From assembly GCA_947474705.1 (NCBI GenBank), contig CANJJS010000008.1, positions 25,721-89,720 on the forward strand: a stretch of 64,000 nt of DNA. Reading direction: 5' to 3'. The notes under the pieces are model-generated. The model was not told the DNA's origin and made no database searches. It worked only from the letters and a program-made list of their open reading frames with translations. The position numbers were made by a program, and so were the translations under genes. Shown here in pieces: positions 1 through 8,267 of the stretch. Source of the stretch: Acetobacteraceae bacterium (GTDB lineage Bacteria; Pseudomonadota; Alphaproteobacteria; Acetobacterales; Acetobacteraceae). Numbering within the stretch: the stretch's first letter is position 1; every line of letters starts with the position of its first letter.

Positions 1-1507
1 GCAGCGCCATCATGCCATTCGGTCCCATGACCGCCTGGCCGCCGGCGCCGGGTCCCGCCAGCATTCCGCCAGCGCCGCCGCCCGCCGCGGCCGTGCCGTC
101 GGCCAAAGCGAGACCGCCTGGCGCGAGGGCGGTCAATCGCGTCACCATCGGCCGCAACACCAGCAGCAGCGCCAGGAGCCCAATCACGCCGAACAAGGCG
201 CTTTGCGCGAGGCGCATGAAGTCCGGCTTGTCCAGCCGCACGCCCAGCAATCCGCCGGTGTCCGCGGGCGGGGGTTCCTCGACCACGAATCGCATGCTGA
301 CGACGGAGACCTGGTCGCCGCGCTTGTCGTCGAAGCCGATCGCGGTTTTCACCAGGGTGGTGATCCGCTCCAGATCCTCCGCCGGGCGCGGTTGCCAGAT
401 CGGCTTGCCGTCGGGCCCGGGCGCGGCGATGCCGTCGATCATGACGGCGAGGCTGATGCGATCGATTTGCGGTTGTTCGCGCATCAGCGTGCGGACGGTC
501 TTGCCGATTTCGTAGTTCGTCGTTTCTTCCTGCCGCCCTTCCTGGGAGCCATTGTTCTGGGCGCCGTTGTCGGCGTTGGGCAGGTTGTTTTGCGCGGTGA
601 CGGCGCCGTTCGCCTCGGAGGTTTTCGACGTGGAGTTCACCGACTGGGAACTGCGGGTGACCTGGCCGTCGGGATCGTACTGTTCCTTTGTTTCGCTGAC
701 CTTGTCGAAATTCATCCGGACATTGGCTTCGGCGCGGACACGGCCGGGCCCCAGGGTTTTTTCGAGCATTTCCTCGACCGCCCGGGACAGGCGCATTTCC
801 GCCGCGCGGCGCAGTTCCTCGGCGGTGGCCGCCTGCGCGGCCTGCGTCACGGGCTGGCCGGCCTTCGCCAGCAGATCGCCGCGGGCGTCGACGATGGCGA
901 TGTTGTGGGGACGCAGGCCCGGCACGGCGGCGGCGACCAGGTTCAGGATCGCCTGCGTGCCCTCTCGGTCCAGCCGTTGCGCGCCCGCCATCGTCAGCAT
1001 CACGCTCGCCTGGGCGTCCTGTTGTTCGCGCGCGAACGGCTCCCGCCGCGGCAGGACCAGGTGGACGCGCGCCATGCGGATGCCGCGGATGGAGCGGATC
1101 GTGCGGGCGAGTTCGCCTTCCAACGCGCGGGTCTCGCTGATTTTCTGCTGGAAGGAGGAGAACAGATACCCGTCGCCGCGATCGAACAATTCGTACCCGA
1201 TGGAGCCGCCGGACGGCAGCCCGTCTTTGGCGAGCAACATGCGGGATTCCGGCACCTGATCGGCGGGCACCAGGATTTGCGCGCCGCCGCCCGCGATCCG
1301 GTACGGCACATGCCGGCGGTTGAGCTGCTCGACGATCTGGCTGGCGTCGCGCGGGTCGAGATCGCCATACAGCAACACCATTTGGTCATTGGAACCCGCG
1401 CGCAAAATCATCGTCGCCAGCAAGGCCACCAGGCCAAGCGCCACCACCGCCATCGCGGCCAGCCGCGTGGGTCCGAGGGCTTTCAGCCCATCGAGAACCG
1501 CCTTCAT
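1..1507 (-). CDS. fliF: Flagellar M-ring protein FliF (3' end outside window)
   Basis: FliF builds the MS ring of the flagellar basal body in the inner membrane and is the base for the export gate and C-ring. Translating the reverse strand from the ATG at 1507 gives MKAVLDGLKALGPTRL, a first membrane helix at about residues 12-32, then the periplasmic ring-building region (QMVLLYGDLDPRDASQIVEQL, RALEGELARTI, RMARVHLVLP) and a second helix near residues 432-452. About 502 residues are present. The family is usually a little over 520, so only the cytoplasmic FliG-binding tail is missing beyond base 1. No other flagellar gene lies in the window, so the rest of the cluster should be to the left. 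Confidence 0.93.
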   Translation of the reverse strand, partial: MKAVLDGLKALGPTRLAAMAVVALGLVALLATMILRAGSNDQMVLLYGDLDPRDASQIVEQLNRRHVPYRIAGGGAQILVPADQVPESRMLLAKDGLPSGGSIGYELFDRGDGYLFSSFQQKISETRALEGELARTIRSIRGIRMARVHLVLPRREPFAREQQDAQASVMLTMAGAQRLDREGTQAILNLVAAAVPGLRPHNIAIVDARGDLLAKAGQPVTQAAQAATAEELRRAAEMRLSRAVEEMLEKTLGPGRVRAEANVRMNFDKVSETKEQYDPDGQVTRSSQSVNSTSKTSEANGAVTAQNNLPNADNGAQNNGSQEGRQEETTNYEIGKTVRTLMREQPQIDRISLAVMIDGIAAPGPDGKPIWQPRPAEDLERITTLVKTAIGFDDKRGDQVSVVSMRFVVEEPPPADTGGLLGVRLDKPDFMRLAQSALFGVIGLLALLLVLRPMVTRLTALAPGGLALADGTAAAGGGAGGMLAGPGAGGQAVMGPNGMMAL

Positions 1508-1637
1508 CGACCGGTCGTCCGTTGCGAGTTCGGTGGCATGGCGCCGCCTCATTCCCTTCGCGTTGCTGTTTTGGCGGCGTGAAGGTGGCACCGAATACTT
1601 AGCGAACCGTTAACAAGGGCGGCAGTTTTTGCCGGGG

Positions 1638-1666
1638 TTGCCGGTCAATGTCGCATCGGCATACGC
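1638..1666 (+). promoter_or_regulatory. Candidate sigma-70 promoter giving a leaderless amidohydrolase mRNA
   Basis: TTGCCG at 1638-1643, a 17-base spacer and ATACGC at 1661-1666 lie just upstream of the amidohydrolase ATG at 1675. A start point six to eight bases after the -10 would fall on or next to the ATG. There is no Shine-Dalgarno sequence, which fits a leaderless transcript. The match to consensus is moderate. Confidence 0.35.
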
Positions 1667-1674
1667 TGGCCTGT

Positions 1675-2502
1675 ATGACCGACTTAAAATCCCCCGAAAC
1701 CCGCGTTCCCTTGGGTCCGCTGGTCGATACGCACGCGCATATTTATCCGCGGAATACCCCGCTGATCGAGGGCGCGACCCATCGGCCCGTCCGCGACGTC
1801 ACGCCAGAAGAATACGCAAGTGTGCTGGATGCGCATGGCGTGTTGTTCGGCGTTCACGCCGCCGCGAGCTTCATGGGCCCCTACAACGACTACACGCTCG
1901 CCGCGCTGGCGCGTTACCCGCGTTTGCGCGCGACGGCGATCGTGGAACCGTCCGTCAGCCTGACGGAGTTGCGGGAGATGAACGCGGCGGGGGTGGTCGG
2001 GATCCGGTTCTCGCTGCGCGATTATAAGGGGACGCCGGACCTGCGGACGATTGAATACAAGCGTTTGTTTCGTCGCGTCGCCGACCTGGATTGGCATGTC
2101 CATGTGTTCGCCGAGGGCGAGCGGATCGCCATGTTGACGGAGCAATTGCTGGAAACCGACGTCAAGATCGTCATCGACCATTATGGCAATCCGAAGCCGG
2201 ATCAGGGGGAGAACGCCCCGGGGTTTCAGGCGGCGTTACGGGCGATCGCGTCGGGCCGGGGCTGGGTCAAATTGTCCGCGCCCTATCGCTCGCCGGGGTG
2301 CGATCACGCGGGGCTGGCGGCGGCGCTGTTGGCCGAAGGCGGGCCGGAGCGGCTTTTGTTCGCGAGCGACTGGCCGTTCGTGGGTCACGAGACCACGGTC
2401 ACCTACCGCCAAATGGTGGAAAGCTTCGAGCGGGTTGTGCCGGACGCGGCGACGCGGCTGCGGATCGGGCGGACGGCGGCGCGGCTGTATAAGTTCGCGT
2501 GA
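1675..2502 (+). CDS. Amidohydrolase-2 family metal-dependent hydrolase
   Basis: A 275-residue TIM-barrel hydrolase of the amidohydrolase-2 family (2-pyrone-4,6-dicarboxylate lactonase / ACMSD-like branch). The N-terminal metal motif D18-T-H20-A-H22 is present. A barrel segment reads VKIVIDHYGNP, and the C-terminal LLFASDWPF supplies the conserved Asp. I start at ATG 1675 because the upstream in-frame ATG at 1648 adds nine residues without family character; neither has a ribosome binding site. Family members hydrolyse lactone or amide bonds in aromatic or organic acid catabolism, but the substrate cannot be read from sequence. It stands alone and divergent from fliF. Confidence 0.82.
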   Translation: MTDLKSPETRVPLGPLVDTHAHIYPRNTPLIEGATHRPVRDVTPEEYASVLDAHGVLFGVHAAASFMGPYNDYTLAALARYPRLRATAIVEPSVSLTELREMNAAGVVGIRFSLRDYKGTPDLRTIEYKRLFRRVADLDWHVHVFAEGERIAMLTEQLLETDVKIVIDHYGNPKPDQGENAPGFQAALRAIASGRGWVKLSAPYRSPGCDHAGLAAALLAEGGPERLLFASDWPFVGHETTVTYRQMVESFERVVPDAATRLRIGRTAARLYKFA

Positions 2503-2723
2503 GGCGACATGCGTAAACCCTGACCGTTGGCTTTTCGTCACGGTCGGCGAAGGTGGCCATTTTTGTCTCGCGGTGTTCGTTTCGGGGAAGTCGTGGGTGG
2601 TCCGCCTTCGCGGACCATGACGGTGTGTGGGCCGTGACGGGATGCGGGCGGCGATGGAACGCGTACCGGCGCGTCAACGGAGCGGTTATTGTTGGGCGTC
2701 GCGTGAACCCCGGCCCGCGCCCG

Positions 2724-3059
2724 TCAGAACGTTTTGAACAGCGCGAGCAGGACACCCACGGCCGTTGGCAGGGCGCACCCGATCAGCGCCTTCGCCGCCG
2801 AACGTCCGCGCGCGAGGCTCGCGAGGGCGAGGCTGGCGTTCATCAGGAAGAACCCGGCGGAGACGGCGGCGCATAGCAGGATCGCGAAGGCGATACCGCC
2901 CAGACTTTGGGTGCCAGGGGGGCGGGGGCCGTCGAGGGCGAGGGCGAAGGGAAACAGCAGCGCCACGAACCCGATATAGAGGATATTGCGTTGTCCGAAC
3001 TTCAGCCATGACGCGGGGGTCATGTCGGGCACGTCGTTCTCGTCGCGTCCGTACGCCAT
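2724..3059 (-). CDS. Small membrane protein, unknown function
   Basis: A 111-residue protein starting MAYGRDENDVPDMTP. It has three or four hydrophobic helices (around NILYIGFVALLFPFALAL, LGGIAFAILLCAAVSAGFFL, LIGCALPTAVGVLLALF) and no recognised domain. The start at 3059 lies 8 bases after the stop of the racemase-fold gene, so it is probably the last gene of the three-gene reverse-strand operon 5236-2724. A longer frame running upstream to 3449 is only the out-of-frame shadow of the racemase-fold gene. I do not recognise the family; an accessory or transport role for the operon is a guess from position. Confidence 0.6.
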   Translation of the reverse strand: MAYGRDENDVPDMTPASWLKFGQRNILYIGFVALLFPFALALDGPRPPGTQSLGGIAFAILLCAAVSAGFFLMNASLALASLARGRSAAKALIGCALPTAVGVLLALFKTF

Positions 3060-3067
3060 GTCGCGCC

Positions 3068-3823
3068 TCACGCCGGGGATTGATCGCCGACGATGCGCCG
3101 CATCAGCGCGGGACTCAAGCCCTTGGCTGGTTTCAACCGTGGGCGGGCGAAACTGCCGCGTTGCGGCGGGCGTGTGTTCAGGCCCACCACGGCTTCGGCC
3201 ATGCGGACGGCGCAACTGACGCCGTCGAGGGTGGGGACCGGGATTTGGTCCGCTGACTCGCGCGCGAGGCCGGCGATCGGGCCGCCGCCGAAGATGATGA
3301 CCTCGGCCTCGTCGTCCTCGATGGCACGGAAACATTCCGCCAGCAGGCGGTCGCGGAACTGGTCCTTGGCCGCGGTGATGTCGGGGATGGGCACGTCCAG
3401 CGCGCGGACGCTGACCAGGCGGGCGGCGAGGCCGTGTTCCCGCGCGCATTCCTGGTACCAGCGGCGCAGGCGCCCGGTCAGGCAGACGATGGAAAAGCGC
3501 CGGCCCAAGGTCCAGGCGGTGAGGAGGGCTGATTCGGCGATGCCGAAGATGGGGATGTCGGCGAATTCCCGCGCGGCGGCCAGGCCGGGATCGCCGAAGG
3601 CGGAGACGATCGCGGCGTCGTGGCCCTCCATATGGTTCGCCAGCGCGTCGAGCACGGCGTGCCCGGCGATCGCCGCCTCCGCGCGGTTTTCGATGTATTG
3701 CGTGCCGAAGGCGGCGCTGACCGCGGCGATCTCCGTGCCGGGCGAGGCGAAGCGGCGTGCCTCCGCCGCCATCGCGTCCGTCATCGCCGCCGTGATGTTG
3801 GGGTTGATCAGCAGCAGTTTCAT
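3068..3823 (-). CDS. Asp/Glu/hydantoin racemase-fold protein lacking catalytic Cys
   Basis: A 251-residue member of the Asp/Glu/hydantoin racemase superfamily: N-terminal LLLINPNIT, central SAFGDPGLAAARE and C-terminal EVIIFGGGPIAGLA. Hydantoin racemases use two cysteines, in CFxDPG (about position 76) and GCAGM (about 181). Here the equivalents are Ala75 and Gly around 179-181, so two-base racemisation by the usual mechanism is unlikely. The gene starts directly after the stop of the flavin oxidoreductase gene (zero-base gap) and is followed by a small membrane protein, so the three are probably co-transcribed. It may be a decarboxylase or isomerase variant or a binding protein. Confidence 0.75.
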   Translation of the reverse strand: MKLLLINPNITAAMTDAMAAEARRFASPGTEIAAVSAAFGTQYIENRAEAAIAGHAVLDALANHMEGHDAAIVSAFGDPGLAAAREFADIPIFGIAESALLTAWTLGRRFSIVCLTGRLRRWYQECAREHGLAARLVSVRALDVPIPDITAAKDQFRDRLLAECFRAIEDDEAEVIIFGGGPIAGLARESADQIPVPTLDGVSCAVRMAEAVVGLNTRPPQRGSFARPRLKPAKGLSPALMRRIVGDQSPA

Positions 3824-5236
3824 TCAGCGTCCCGTCAGGATGCGCTCGACCAGTTGCTTCACCGAGGGGATGAAACCGTTCGAGTAAAACGGGTCCTTCG
3901 CGAAGCGGTAGCCGTTATGGCCGGAGAACAGCAGGTTCTTTTCCAGCGCTTCCGCGTCGTCGCCCGCGTGGACCGAGCCTTGCAGGCCCTTCTGGATGCA
4001 GAAGCTGCGGGGATCGGCGCGCTTGTTGGTGGAAAAGTCGGGCGTGTGTTGCGACCAGTTGGAAAACCGGCAGGTGCTGAGGCAGCCCATGCAATCCGCC
4101 TGGTCTTTGAGGATTTCCGGGACTTTCTCCGGTTCCACGAAAATCAGTGTGGAATCCGGGGTCCGCATCGCATCCGTGTATCCCTGCGCTTCCCATTCCC
4201 GCACCCGAGCCAGGTCCGCGTGAGTCAGATAGACGATGCGCTTGCGGGGACCGACGCCGTATTCCGCGACATGGTCGCCGACGGCTTCGGCGGTATAGGC
4301 GGCCTGACGCTCGGTCCGGCCCTTGAGTTCTTGCAGGAAGGGATTGTGGATCGCGCTGGAATAGAAACCGGTGGGGCTGAACCGGTTGAGGTAGATGTCG
4401 CCTTCGTTCAGCGTCATCAGCTTCCGCTTCCAATTGTCCGGAATCGGGCTTTCCTGGGTTAACAGCGGGCGGGTGCCGAACTGGAACGCGATGGGGCCGA
4501 TTTCCGGGTTGTCGAACCAGTGCTCCCATTCTTCCAGCCACCAGACGCCGCCGGCCATGATGATCGGGGTTTCCTGTAACCCATACTCGTTCATGACTTT
4601 CCGCAGCGCGGCGACGCGGGGGTAGGGGTCTTCAGGTTTTTGCGGGTTCTCGCTGTTCGACAGGCCGTTATGCCCGCCGGCGAGCCAGGGGTCTTCGTAC
4701 ACCACGCCGCCCAACAGTGACGCGGCTTTGTGATAGGCGCGCTTCCACAGGGCGCTGAACGCGCGGGCCGAGGAAATAATCGGATAATAATGGACGTTGA
4801 ACTTCGTCGCGATGTCGGACAGGCGATAGGGCATGCCGGCGCCGCAGGTGACGCCGTGGATCAGACCCTTCGCCTGCTCCAGCACCTGGTCGATCACCCG
4901 CTCCGCGCCGCCCATCTCCCACAGGATATTCATGTGGATGCGGCCTTTGCCGCCGGTGATGTCGTGCGCGCGGCGGGCCTGCTCGACGCCGCCCTTGACG
5001 GCGTAGCCGATCAGTTCCTCGTGCCGCTCCCGTCGCGTGCGGGCGTGGTAAATCTGCGGAATGGGCTTGCCGCCGGCGTCGTAGCTGTCGGCGTTCACGC
5101 CGCTGATCGTGCCGACCCCGCCGCCCAAAGACCAATGGCCCGCCGTGATGCCGTTGGACACGGCAACCCCCTTGCCGCCTTCCACCAGAGGCAGGACGTC
5201 CACGCCGCCCATGCGGATCGCGTTAATCGCTCGCAT
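3824..5236 (-). CDS. Nitronate monooxygenase-family flavin oxidoreductase with C-terminal Cys cluster
   Basis: A 470-residue TIM-barrel FMN protein of the nitronate monooxygenase / FabK family: GGVGTISGVNA near the N terminus, GVTCGAGMPYRL, then TPIIMAGGVWW and GPIAFQFGTRPLLTQESP for phosphate and flavin binding. Typical members have about 320-360 residues; this one carries over 100 more. The extension contains C382-x2-C385-x3-C389-x23-C413, a spacing that could bind an iron-sulfur cluster or zinc. It heads a three-gene reverse-strand operon and abuts the racemase-fold gene without a gap. The reaction is probably oxidation or reduction of a small organic substrate with FMN; nitronate as substrate is not shown. 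Confidence 0.82.
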   Translation of the reverse strand: MRAINAIRMGGVDVLPLVEGGKGVAVSNGITAGHWSLGGGVGTISGVNADSYDAGGKPIPQIYHARTRRERHEELIGYAVKGGVEQARRAHDITGGKGRIHMNILWEMGGAERVIDQVLEQAKGLIHGVTCGAGMPYRLSDIATKFNVHYYPIISSARAFSALWKRAYHKAASLLGGVVYEDPWLAGGHNGLSNSENPQKPEDPYPRVAALRKVMNEYGLQETPIIMAGGVWWLEEWEHWFDNPEIGPIAFQFGTRPLLTQESPIPDNWKRKLMTLNEGDIYLNRFSPTGFYSSAIHNPFLQELKGRTERQAAYTAEAVGDHVAEYGVGPRKRIVYLTHADLARVREWEAQGYTDAMRTPDSTLIFVEPEKVPEILKDQADCMGCLSTCRFSNWSQHTPDFSTNKRADPRSFCIQKGLQGSVHAGDDAEALEKNLLFSGHNGYRFAKDPFYSNGFIPSVKQLVERILTGR

Positions 5237-5630
5237 GGCGGATCAGATCGGACGGACCGCGCGGGTGGCGCGGGAGAGGAAAGCATGCATGAGGCCGTGA
5301 GACTCCTGGGTGTCGTGTACGCCGGTTGGAATATCGTGTTCGAACGCCGCGATATGCTCTTGGCACAGAGGGTTGTCACCCCTGGGCGGCATTTCACGGC
5401 GGGTGCATAGCGGATTGTGACGGGTCTGTGAACGGCGTGCACCAGACGCGGACGCGGCGCGCGCGATCCCGCGCGGACCGTTAATAATATCGGGAAAGTA
5501 ACAGATCGCGCCCCGCGGCCGGGAAGGGCGGGCGCGAACGGCGATCGTTACAGGCTTTTCCTGTCAGGCCGATTGCCAATACGGTCCGGTCCATGCCATT
5601 GTTGGAAAAACCGAGACGATGGGGAGAAAA
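5237..5630. other. Divergent intergenic region between flavin oxidoreductase and sorA
   Basis: There is no convincing gene in these 394 bases. The region must hold the promoters of the two divergent units. It has an AT-rich patch at about 5480-5490 (TTAATAATATC). An imperfect inverted repeat, TAACAGATCGC at 5499-5509 and GCGATCGTTA at 5541-5550, differs by one inserted base and could be an operator. GGGGAG just before 5631 is the ribosome binding site of sorA. Confidence 0.4.
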
Positions 5631-6833
5631 ATGCGCAGACGCGATGTCATGGCGGGCCTGGGTGTTTTGGCGACCCAAAAAGCCGTCGCGGCGCCCATGC
5701 CGTGGTTAAGCCCGGATTTGCCGGATGGCACCCGCGCGATCGCCCGAATGGTGCGGCCACCCGGAAAACAAGGGCTGATCCAACTCACGGACCGGCCGCC
5801 CAACCTGGAAACCCCCATTCAGGCATTGAACGCCGCGATCACCCCGACGGAACAATTTTTCGTCCGCTACCACCACGCCAATATTCCGGAAGAAAAGACT
5901 TTCGATAACTGGTCGCTTGAAATTGGCGGCGACGCGGCGGAACGGCCGGCGCGGCTGACGATGCGGCAGCTTGAGGATTTGCCGCAAACGGACGTCACCG
6001 CGATCTGCCTGTGCGCCGGTAACCGGCGCGGGTTGGTGCAACCGCATGTTCCCGGCGTGCAATGGGGCCATGGCGCGATGGGCTGCGCGACCTGGCACGG
6101 CCCGCGGCTGCGCGATGTTCTCGCCAAGGCCGGGGTGAAGCCGGACGCGGTGGAAATATGGTTCGAAGGCGCCGACACGGCGACCCTGCCCAATACCCCG
6201 GCGTTCCATAAGAGCCTGCCGCTGGCGAAGGCGATCGCGAATGAAACGATCGTCGCCACCACGATGAATGGCGGGCCCTTGCCGTTGCTGAACGGGTATC
6301 CCGTTCGTCTTGTCGTTCCGGGATGGACCGGGACCTATTGGATGAAACATTTGACCCGGATAACAATCAGCCGGGTGCCGCTGGAGAATTTCTGGATGAA
6401 AACGGCGTATCGCGTGCCCGCCGGATTGTTCCCGTTTGGCAGCCCGTTTCCCTCTCAGGACCGCGCGGCGAACGTGCCGGTGACCGACATCGCCGTGAAC
6501 TCGCTGATCTCCTGGCCCATCGACGGCGACGAGGTGGAGCGGTCTGGCTTCAAGGCGCGTGGCCTCGCCTGGGATAACGGCCGTGGCATCCGCCGGGTCG
6601 ATGTGTCGCTGGACGACGGGAAAAACTGGCAGAGCGCGTTGCTGGATCGGGAACTCGGTCCTTACGCGTTCCGGACCTGGAGTCTGGACACCGGTCCGCT
6701 GCCGCGCGGCACCGTGTCCTTGCGGGTCCGGGCCATCAACAATGGCCGGGACGCCCAGCCCGACACGTATGTGACCAACCCGAGCGGCTACCATAACAAC
6801 ACGCCGCATCGCGCGACGGTGAAGGTGGTATGA
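5631..6833 (+). CDS. sorA: Sulfite dehydrogenase, molybdopterin subunit SorA-like
   Basis: A 400-residue molybdenum oxidoreductase of the sulfite oxidase family. It transfers electrons from sulfite, or a related oxyanion, to a cytochrome. The start at 5631 has GGGGAG five bases upstream and an N terminus MRRRDVMAGLG that looks like a twin-arginine signal, implying a folded periplasmic export. The Mo ligand is Cys128 in CLCAGNRRG. Then follow QWGHGAMGCATWHGPRL, GYPVRLVVPGWTGTYWMK (pterin and substrate region) and a C-terminal Ig-like dimerisation domain (RRVDVSLDDGKNWQ). It overlaps the cytochrome c gene by four bases, as in sorAB operons. Confidence 0.9.
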   Translation: MRRRDVMAGLGVLATQKAVAAPMPWLSPDLPDGTRAIARMVRPPGKQGLIQLTDRPPNLETPIQALNAAITPTEQFFVRYHHANIPEEKTFDNWSLEIGGDAAERPARLTMRQLEDLPQTDVTAICLCAGNRRGLVQPHVPGVQWGHGAMGCATWHGPRLRDVLAKAGVKPDAVEIWFEGADTATLPNTPAFHKSLPLAKAIANETIVATTMNGGPLPLLNGYPVRLVVPGWTGTYWMKHLTRITISRVPLENFWMKTAYRVPAGLFPFGSPFPSQDRAANVPVTDIAVNSLISWPIDGDEVERSGFKARGLAWDNGRGIRRVDVSLDDGKNWQSALLDRELGPYAFRTWSLDTGPLPRGTVSLRVRAINNGRDAQPDTYVTNPSGYHNNTPHRATVKVV

Positions 6834-7162
6834 TGCCGGGCCATATCCGTTTTCCGGTGTTGTGGCGCGCGGGTCTCGCCATGTTTTTCGGGTTGGGGTT
6901 GGGGCTGGGGTTGGGGCTGGGGCTCGCGCGCGCGCAGACACCGCCGCTGGCCGAAGGTCCCGGCCGGGACACCGTCGAGGCCGCGTGCGCCGTGTGTCAC
7001 TCTTTGTCCTATATCCAGATGAACGCGAAATTCCTGGGGCCGGACGTCTGGAAAGCCGAGGTCGCGAAAATGCGCGGCGTGTTCGGCGCGCCCATCGACG
7101 ACACGGCGGCGGCGGAGATCGTCGCGTATCTGGTGGCGCGTTACGGGGTCGCGAAGCCCTGA
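6830..7162 (+). CDS. sorB: Monohaem c-type cytochrome, SorB-like
   Basis: A 110-residue exported cytochrome c. A signal peptide (residues 1-36) ends at LARAQ, followed by one haem site C53-A-V-C56-H57; a Met in the C-terminal part (AKMRG) is the likely second axial ligand. The ATG overlaps the stop of the molybdopterin subunit, so translation is coupled. It should accept electrons from SorA in the periplasm and pass them to the respiratory chain. The signal peptide core is an unusual (Gly-Leu)6 run encoded by a near-perfect short tandem repeat. Confidence 0.88.
   Translation: MMPGHIRFPVLWRAGLAMFFGLGLGLGLGLGLARAQTPPLAEGPGRDTVEAACAVCHSLSYIQMNAKFLGPDVWKAEVAKMRGVFGAPIDDTAAAEIVAYLVARYGVAKP
6890..6925 (+). 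repeat. GGGYTG hexamer tandem repeat in the sorB signal sequence
   Basis: Six consecutive six-base units (GGG TTG or GGG CTG, the last GGG CTC) encode residues 21-32 of SorB as alternating Gly-Leu. Loss or gain of a unit keeps the frame and changes the hydrophobic core by two residues. Confidence 0.85.
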
Positions 7163-7211
7163 CCGGCGGGCTATACGCGGCGTCCCGAGCCTGGACCGAA
7201 AGGACGCCCGT

Positions 7212-8267
7212 ATGCCCGAGAATATCGTTCTGATCGCAGGCGCGACCGGCGCCGCCGCTTCGCGCCTGACGGAGATGGTGGCGCTGACTCCGGGCTGGCG
7301 CGCCGTCGGTCTGTGCCGCAATCCGCCCGCCAAGGCGCCGTCCGGCGATGTTCGATACATTCGGACGGATTTCACCAGTCTCGACTCCTGCCGCGCGGCG
7401 GTCGCCGGGGCGGGCGCGGTCACGCACATGGTCTATGCCGCCCGCGCGCCGTTCGGCGAAGGCGGGGTGGAGGATGTGCCCGGCAATGTCGCCATGCTGC
7501 GCAATCTGCTCGATGCCGTGGAGGTCCCATCGCTCCGCCATGTCCATCTGCTGGAAGGTGGCAAGTGGTACGGCCTGCATATTGGGCCGATGCGGTCGCC
7601 CACGCGGGAGGACGATCCGCGCCACATGCCGCCGAATTTCTACTACGACCAGCAGGACCTGTTGGCCGCGCGGCGGACGGGCAAGACCTGGACCTGGTCG
7701 GCCAGCCGTCCGCAGTACCTCGTCGATGTCGAACCGGGCCGCGCCCGCAATCTGGTCACCGTCGTCGGCGCGTACGCGGCGATCTGCGCGGCGCTGAACG
7801 CGCCGTTCGATTTTCCCGGCAAGCCCGGGAGTTACACGGCGCTGACGGAGGTGACCGATTCCACCGTTCTCGCCCGTTTCATCATGTGGTGCCTGTCAGA
7901 ACCGCGCGCGGCGGATCAGGCGTTTAACATCACCAACGGCGATATGTTCCGGTGGAGCCGGCTGTGGCCCCGCCTCGCCGATTATTTCGGGTTGCCGCTG
8001 GGCGTGGTCCGGACCATGCCTTTGGACCGCTGGATGGCCGATAAAGCGCCGGTCTGGCGCGCGATCGCCGAACGCGCCGGCCTGCGGTATCCCGATATCG
8101 CGGATGTCGCGACATGGGCTTACGCGGATTTCGTCTGGGGCATCGATTGGGATATCGTGTCGTCGATGAACCGGGCGCGGCTCGCGGGGTTTCAGGACCT
8201 CGAGGACTCGGAAGACCAGTTCATCCGTCATCTCGATACTTATCGTCAGTTAAAGGTTCTCCCCTGA
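7212..8267 (+). CDS. PRISE-type NAD(P)-dependent SDR reductase
   Basis: A 351-residue extended short-chain dehydrogenase. The Rossmann motif IAGATGAAASRL at the N terminus deviates from GxxGxxG. The active-site segment NFYYDQQDLL matches the YYxxxD pattern of the PRISE group (progesterone 5-beta-reductase / iridoid synthase-like), which reduces activated enone C=C bonds. The motif GGKWYGLHIGPM (about residues 117-128) is also typical of this group. AAAGGA lies upstream of the ATG. The stop overlaps the ATG of the next gene (TGATG), so the two proteins are translationally coupled. The substrate is unknown; an enone or lactone from terpenoid or aromatic breakdown is plausible. Confidence 0.82.
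   Translation: MPENIVLIAGATGAAASRLTEMVALTPGWRAVGLCRNPPAKAPSGDVRYIRTDFTSLDSCRAAVAGAGAVTHMVYAARAPFGEGGVEDVPGNVAMLRNLLDAVEVPSLRHVHLLEGGKWYGLHIGPMRSPTREDDPRHMPPNFYYDQQDLLAARRTGKTWTWSASRPQYLVDVEPGRARNLVTVVGAYAAICAALNAPFDFPGKPGSYTALTEVTDSTVLARFIMWCLSEPRAADQAFNITNGDMFRWSRLWPRLADYFGLPLGVVRTMPLDRWMADKAPVWRAIAERAGLRYPDIADVATWAYADFVWGIDWDIVSSMNRARLAGFQDLEDSEDQFIRHLDTYRQLKVLP

Noticed and set aside
5706..7625. A 639-codon minus-strand open frame
   Set aside because: It covers sorA, sorB and the PRISE gene in antisense and has no recognisable family; those three genes have clear motifs.
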